DNA of 64,000 nt. Source: Chitinophaga flava (GTDB lineage: Bacteria > Bacteroidota > Bacteroidia > Chitinophagales > Chitinophagaceae). Position numbers and translations under genes: made by a program. Shown here in pieces: positions 60,365-64,000 of the stretch; the stretch's first letter is position 1; each line of letters begins with the position of its first letter. The DNA is taken from assembly GCF_003308995.1 (NCBI RefSeq), contig NZ_QFFJ01000001.1:2108001-2172000 (forward strand). Direction: 5' to 3'. The notes below the pieces were generated by a model. The model was not told the DNA's origin. It was given only the letters and a program-made list of their open reading frames with translations, and searched no databases.

Positions 60365-61216
60365 ATGATTTTTCTTCACGATTTCCGCGACTTACGCACA
60401 GCGTCTACAGAAACCCTGAGCAGTACCTTCAACGAAGCGTTCAGCGACTATATCGTGCCGATGCACCTCACTCCTTCCATCCTGGAACAAAAGATGAAAG
60501 CCGAAAACATACAACGGGCATGGTCTATCGGTGCCTTCAATGGTAATGAGCTGGGGGCCTTTATCCTGCATGGCGTAGATAACAATGAACACCCTACCGT
60601 ATTGTACAACGGCGGCACCGGCGTAATCCCCGCTTTCCGCGGCCAACATCTGATTCAGAAAATGTATGAACAGTTTATTCCGTACTACAAACAACAGGGT
60701 ATCCGGAAAATACTGCTGGAAGTAATCAGTTCCAACTTACCAGCTATCAAGGCTTATACTAACAGCGGCTTTCATAAGGTACGTGTTTTTCGTTGTTACA
60801 AAGGTGTTGTAAACGTTCACAAAACAGCACCGGGCATCAACATCCGGGAGAACAACACACCGGAGTGGACCCTATTAAGCACCTTTATGGATATGGAGCC
60901 CAGTTGGTCCAATATGGTTAGCAGTATACAACGGGAACGGCCAGCTACAAGCACCTGGGAAGCCGTATTCAACGGAGAAGTAGTGGGTTATATCAGTGTC
61001 AACAAAGAGAGCAGACGTATCCGCAACATAGCAGTACATCCGGCCTTCCGGCGCAAAGGTATTGCCAATGCCTTACTGCAGTATGTAGCACAGGAGCTGG
61101 ACGGGCCTATGAGTATCATCAATATCGATGAAAAAAATCAGGAGATAGGCGCTTTCCTCGAACAAGCAGGACTGCAGTATTTTCTATCACAATATGAAAT
61201 GGCTGTTGAGCTTTAA
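60365..61216 (+). CDS. GNAT-family acetyltransferase with two GNAT domains
   Basis: 283 residues. The first GNAT domain (about 1-150) has ETLSSTFNEAFSDYIVPM and the pyrophosphate loop region VIPAFRGQHLIQKMY. The second (about 155-283) has RRIRNIAVHPAFRRKGIANALL with the R/Q-x2-G-x-A loop. Substrates unknown. The ATG lies 3 nt behind a terminator hairpin with no TAnnTTTG box between, so expression may depend on readthrough or on a promoter inside the hairpin. Confidence 0.85.
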   Translation: MIFLHDFRDLRTASTETLSSTFNEAFSDYIVPMHLTPSILEQKMKAENIQRAWSIGAFNGNELGAFILHGVDNNEHPTVLYNGGTGVIPAFRGQHLIQKMYEQFIPYYKQQGIRKILLEVISSNLPAIKAYTNSGFHKVRVFRCYKGVVNVHKTAPGINIRENNTPEWTLLSTFMDMEPSWSNMVSSIQRERPATSTWEAVFNGEVVGYISVNKESRRIRNIAVHPAFRRKGIANALLQYVAQELDGPMSIINIDEKNQEIGAFLEQAGLQYFLSQYEMAVEL

Positions 61217-61233
61217 TCATACGACATTCAAAG

Positions 61234-61274
61234 ACAAAGAGCGCAAGGCTGTCGATAAGCCCTGCGCTCTTTGT
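61234..61274. terminator. Bidirectional terminator between GNAT and fabD
   Basis: A 17-bp stem with one mismatch, 61234-61250 with 61258-61274 (ACAAAGAGCGCAAGGCT), and a 7-nt loop. The flanking genes converge. Confidence 0.88.
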
Positions 61275-61297
61275 TTTTATGCAGATGGTAACAGTGT

Positions 61298-62188
61298 TTA
61301 GCTGATACCGTTTACAGTTACTTCTTTTGCGATTTTCTGCACCAGTCCCTGTAACACTTTACCAGGGCCTACTTCAGTGAATTCACCAGCGCCATCGGCT
61401 ACCATAGCTAATACGGACTGGCTCCATTTTACCGGGCCGGTCAGCTGGTCGATGAGGTTTTGTTTGATCTGTGCGGGATCTGTTACAGCAGCAGCTACTA
61501 CGTTCTGGTATACAGGGCAGGCAGGTGTATTGAAAACGGCTTTTTCGATAGCAGCTTTCAGTTCTTCCCTGGCAGATTCCATCAGCGGAGAGTGGAATGC
61601 ACCACCTACCGGCAGTACCATCGCTCTTTTAGCACCGGCAGCTTTCAGTTCTGCGCAGGCAGTTTCCACTGCTTTGAGGGTGCCGGAGATCACCAGCTGG
61701 CCAGGACTGTTGTAGTTGGCTGGTACTACTACTTCATTGGTTTCAGCAGCTACTTTGGCGCAGATCTCTTCTACTTTGGCATCTTCCATACCAAGGATCA
61801 CGGCCATAGTGGAAGGCTGCTGCTCGCAGGCTTTCTGCATAGCGTTGGCCCTGATAGCTACCAGGCGCAGCGCTTCTTCAAAAGATAAAACACCGTTGGC
61901 AACGAGTGCGGAAAATTCACCCAGAGAGTGGCCCGCTACCATTTCAGGCTGGGAATGTTCGGTGGAGAGGAAAGCGATAACAGCATGCAGGAATACCGCC
62001 GGCTGGGTAACTTTGGTTTGTTTCAGATCTTCTTCTGTGCCGGTGAACATGATATCGGAGATACGGAAACCCAGTATCTCATTAGCTTGTTCAAATAATT
62101 CTTTTGCTTTTGCATTGGTGTCATACAGGTTTTTGCCCATACCCGGAAACTGTGACGCCTGTCCGGGAAATACATATGCATGCTTCAT
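61298..62188 (-). CDS. fabD: Malonyl-CoA:acyl-carrier-protein transacylase
   Basis: 296 residues. It moves malonyl from CoA to ACP for fatty-acid elongation. The starting strand YVFPGQASQFPGMGKNLYDT, the nucleophile elbow AGHSLGEFSAL (Ser88) and GGAFHSPLM with the catalytic His (about 197) are all present; VTQPAVFLHAV carries the Gln of the oxyanion hole. A clear promoter lies 42 bp upstream. fabH is 10 kb away, so fatty-acid genes are not clustered here. Confidence 0.97.
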   Translation of the reverse strand: MKHAYVFPGQASQFPGMGKNLYDTNAKAKELFEQANEILGFRISDIMFTGTEEDLKQTKVTQPAVFLHAVIAFLSTEHSQPEMVAGHSLGEFSALVANGVLSFEEALRLVAIRANAMQKACEQQPSTMAVILGMEDAKVEEICAKVAAETNEVVVPANYNSPGQLVISGTLKAVETACAELKAAGAKRAMVLPVGGAFHSPLMESAREELKAAIEKAVFNTPACPVYQNVVAAAVTDPAQIKQNLIDQLTGPVKWSQSVLAMVADGAGEFTEVGPGKVLQGLVQKIAKEVTVNGIS

Positions 62189-62229
62189 GGTTGCTTATAT
62201 TGTATTTATAATATCAAATAGAAATAATT

Positions 62230-62258
62230 CAAATATACAATCAATTAGATTTTAACAA
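62230..62258 (-). promoter_or_regulatory. Promoter of fabD
   Basis: On the minus strand TTG (62256-62258), 18 bp, TATATTTG (62230-62237): a full Bacteroidota promoter. Confidence 0.7.
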
Positions 62259-62304
62259 TGACTTTTAAAAGTCTCTGCAAAACTGCGCTAAAATAGCATT
62301 AAAA

Positions 62305-62342
62305 CAAAAATGGTTTAACCACAAACGGTTAAACCATTTTTG
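62305..62342 (-). terminator. Terminator after folE
   Basis: A 16-bp perfect stem, 62305-62320 with 62327-62342 (CAAAAATGGTTTAACC), and a 6-nt loop. Confidence 0.88.
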
Positions 62343-62361
62343 CAAGGGCCTTTGAAAGGGC

Positions 62362-62949
62362 TTATCTTCCAATAAGTTTCATGAACTCAGCTCTGGTAGT
62401 ACCATCCATAAACTGGCCGCTGAAAGCGGAGGTAGTCGTCAAAGAGTTCTGTTTGGACACACCGCGCATCATCATGCAAAGGTGCTGGGCTTCTATCACC
62501 ACCGCTACACCTTGTGGCTCAAGGGTTTCCTGGATAGCGTCCAGGATCTGGTGGGTCATTCTTTCCTGTACCTGGAGCCTGCGGGCATAAACATCCACTA
62601 CGCGGGCCAGCTTGCTCAGGCCGGTGATATAGCCATTGGGAATGTAAGCCACATGTGCTTTTCCGAAGAAAGGCAACATATGATGCTCACACATGGAATA
62701 CAATTCTATATCTTTTACGATCACCATTTCACTATAGGCTTCAGTGAATTTGGCACCATTCAGGATTACCCTGGCGTCCTGCTGATAGCCTTGTGTAAGG
62801 AATTGCATGGCTTTAGCCATTCTTTCCGGGGTTTTCAGCAGCCCCTCTCTCTCAGAATCTTCTCCAAGCAGTTCGAGGCATTCTTTATAGTTCTTTACAA
62901 GACCGGACGTGATCTTTTCGTCGTAACTTTCAACCTTAGTATACGCCAT
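62362..62949 (-). CDS. folE: GTP cyclohydrolase I
   Basis: 195 residues. It converts GTP to 7,8-dihydroneopterin triphosphate, the first step of both folate and queuosine synthesis. Zinc ligands: Cys and His in SMCEHHMLPFFGKAHVAYIP (about 84-103) and Cys in AQHLCMMMRGV (about 157). TPERMAKAMQFLTQGY and LSKLARVVDVYARRLQVQERMT are the family helices. It follows queD on the same strand (81 bp), so an operon supplying 6-carboxytetrahydropterin for queuosine is likely. Confidence 0.97.
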   Translation of the reverse strand: MAYTKVESYDEKITSGLVKNYKECLELLGEDSEREGLLKTPERMAKAMQFLTQGYQQDARVILNGAKFTEAYSEMVIVKDIELYSMCEHHMLPFFGKAHVAYIPNGYITGLSKLARVVDVYARRLQVQERMTHQILDAIQETLEPQGVAVVIEAQHLCMMMRGVSKQNSLTTTSAFSGQFMDGTTRAEFMKLIGR

Positions 62950-63030
62950 TCTTATATGATTTAATCAATTCCTAATGCTGATGCCCGCACCTTTCATGCT
63001 GCACAACTCATACCGATAGGCGTGGGGTCT

Positions 63031-63444
63031 TTATTTACCGCCGTAGTATTCTACGTATATACGGGGGGTTTCATACAGCTTGATGCAGTGTAACTGCACT
63101 TCAGCCGGAAGATGCGGCGCCAGCTGCTCCCAGATGGCAATAGCCAGATTCTCTGCAGAAGTAAACTTCCCTGTCATAAAATCCACATCCAGATTAAGAT
63201 TGCGGTGGTCCACTTTCTCAATAACCGAATCCCGGATGATCACGCCCAGTGTTTTCGCATTAAAAACAAATCCGGTTTCAGGATCAGGATTACCTTTTAC
63301 GGTTACATGCAGTTCATAGTTATGACCATGCCAGTTGTCGTTGGCACATTTTCCGAATACTTCCTCGTTCTTTTCTTTGCTCCATCCCGGGTTAGACAAC
63401 TTATGCGCAGCATTAAAGTTCTCTACTCTCGTTAAATAAATCAT
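63031..63444 (-). CDS. queD: 6-carboxy-5,6,7,8-tetrahydropterin synthase
   Basis: 137 residues from ATG 63444 (MIYLTRVENFNAAHKL); the frame upstream overlaps the promoter. It makes 6-carboxytetrahydropterin from dihydroneopterin triphosphate. Zinc His residues are in NAAHKL and WHGHNYEL; the catalytic Cys is in FGKCANDNWHGH (about 32). DHRNLNLD and a C-terminal Glu in KLYETPRIYVEY complete the site. folE, the preceding enzyme, is just downstream on the same strand; queE is 46 kb away. Confidence 0.93.
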   Translation of the reverse strand: MIYLTRVENFNAAHKLSNPGWSKEKNEEVFGKCANDNWHGHNYELHVTVKGNPDPETGFVFNAKTLGVIIRDSVIEKVDHRNLNLDVDFMTGKFTSAENLAIAIWEQLAPHLPAEVQLHCIKLYETPRIYVEYYGGK

Positions 63445-63462
63445 TATTGCAAAAAATTTTCG

Positions 63463-63470
63463 CAAAAATA
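63463..63470 (-). promoter_or_regulatory. -7 box of queD
   Basis: TATTTTTG on the minus strand, ending 18 nt before the ATG at 63444. Confidence 0.55.
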
Positions 63471-63559
63471 CCACTATTCTGTGAGTAGTCCCAAGTTTAT
63501 CCTTATTCCTGTCAATTGTTTTACACTGTACAACATCATTTTTGATGTACTTTTACCGC

Positions 63560-64000
63560 ATGAAATTATTGGTTACCGCTGCAACCACGCTGGAAGTCCA
63601 GCCATTTCTGCACTTTCTGGACCGTGAAAGCCACACAGTGTCAGCCCATCAGTACCGCCTTGCCAACTGCGACATACAAATTCTCGTAGCCGGTATCGGT
63701 ATGATGCCCTTCGCCTATCACCTGGGCCGCCACCTGGCCAGCCACCGCCCTGATTTCGCAGTACAGGCAGGTATTGCCGGCAGTTTCCGCCGCGATTGGG
63801 AACTGGGCTCCCTGGTAATGGTAGACCGCGAATACCTGGCCGACCTGGGCGCAGAAGATAATGAACAGTTTAAGGATTTATTTGATATCCAACTGTGGCA
63901 ACCCTCCCAGCCTCCTTTTACCGGCACCGCCCTGGTCAACACTTTCGCTGGCCTGCCCTACGTTCCCCAGTTACCCAAGGCCACCAGCGCCAGTGTTAAC
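63560..64000 (+). CDS. mqnB: Futalosine hydrolase, N-terminal part (runs off window)
   Basis: 147 codons from ATG 63560, open to the edge. Begins MKLLVTAATTLEVQPFLHFL and continues VAGIGMMPFAYHLGRHL and QAGIAGSFRRDWELGSLVMV, then DLGAEDNEQFKDL: the nucleoside-phosphorylase fold of MqnB, which removes hypoxanthine from futalosine in the alternative menaquinone pathway. 5'-methylthioadenosine nucleosidase (MTN) is a relative, but IAGSFRRDWELG and ADLGAEDNE fit futalosine hydrolase. The C-terminal part is missing. Confidence 0.82.
   Translation, partial: MKLLVTAATTLEVQPFLHFLDRESHTVSAHQYRLANCDIQILVAGIGMMPFAYHLGRHLASHRPDFAVQAGIAGSFRRDWELGSLVMVDREYLADLGAEDNEQFKDLFDIQLWQPSQPPFTGTALVNTFAGLPYVPQLPKATSASVN

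Noticed and set aside
1..64000. tRNA, rRNA, IS elements, prophage or integrase
   Set aside because: None seen by eye: no T-loop-like GGTTCGAATCC, no transposase or integrase motifs among the frames. Not verified with a search tool.

Overview
The window is a chromosomal segment from a member of the Bacteroidota, most probably Chitinophagaceae (Chitinophaga-like). Support comes from the promoters, which repeatedly show the Bacteroidota -7 box TAnnTTTG, from the scarcity of Shine-Dalgarno sequences, and from lineage markers: a SusC/SusD pair, SprA (the giant type IX secretion translocon) next to ruvA, type B T9SS cargo proteins, an ECF sigma factor, a short RsmI and futalosine-pathway menaquinone synthesis. 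There is no rRNA, tRNA, CRISPR array, IS element or prophage. This is core genome with accessory patches.

Layout. 1-5.7 kb: an LptF/LptG permease (cut by the window edge), tgt, a membrane glycosyltransferase, rsmG, a three-gene ECF-sigma operon and a DinB-fold protein. 5.8-12.9 kb: a patatin lipase, a secreted M1 metallopeptidase, an iodotyrosine-deiodinase-like flavoprotein, rsmI, purS, pssA and an aminopeptidase P. 13.2-22.5 kb: pckA, folD, queE, a PorE-like TPR/propeller/OmpA protein, an e(P4)-type phosphatase, dprA and guaB. 22.6-27.1 kb: an orphan susD/susC pair with a 0.7 kb upstream control region. 27.8-36.1 kb: lnt, an alpha/beta hydrolase, two tandem T9SS cargo proteins, an SDR and a stand-alone 51-codon gene. 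36.2-40.4 kb: a probable metal-related operon (Cys-rich small protein, TonB receptor, CxCC propeller lipoprotein). 40.7-42.2 kb: a double-ABM protein and an AraC regulator. 42.4-51.5 kb: sprA, ruvA, fabH. 51.5-58.6 kb: three tandem TPR sensor kinases, a Nudix-type regulator and a DinB protein. 58.7-64 kb: a serine hydrolase, two GNATs, fabD, folE, queD and mqnB (cut by the edge).

Shared pathways: folE, queD, queE and tgt are four steps of queuosine tRNA modification in three separate places. SprA, the PorE-like protein and the two cargo proteins belong to type IX secretion. fabD, fabH, pssA and lnt serve envelope lipids and lipoproteins.

The most unusual find is the kinase triplet at 51.5-57.3 kb. 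One member has every histidine-kinase motif. The two that follow in the same operon keep the sensor and membrane architecture but have lost the phospho-accepting histidine (to Arg and Ser) and the ATP-binding boxes. Next in interest are a dispersed intergenic palindromic repeat, a class of genes whose start codon lies 2-5 nt after the -7 box (predicted leaderless), and two small stand-alone genes.
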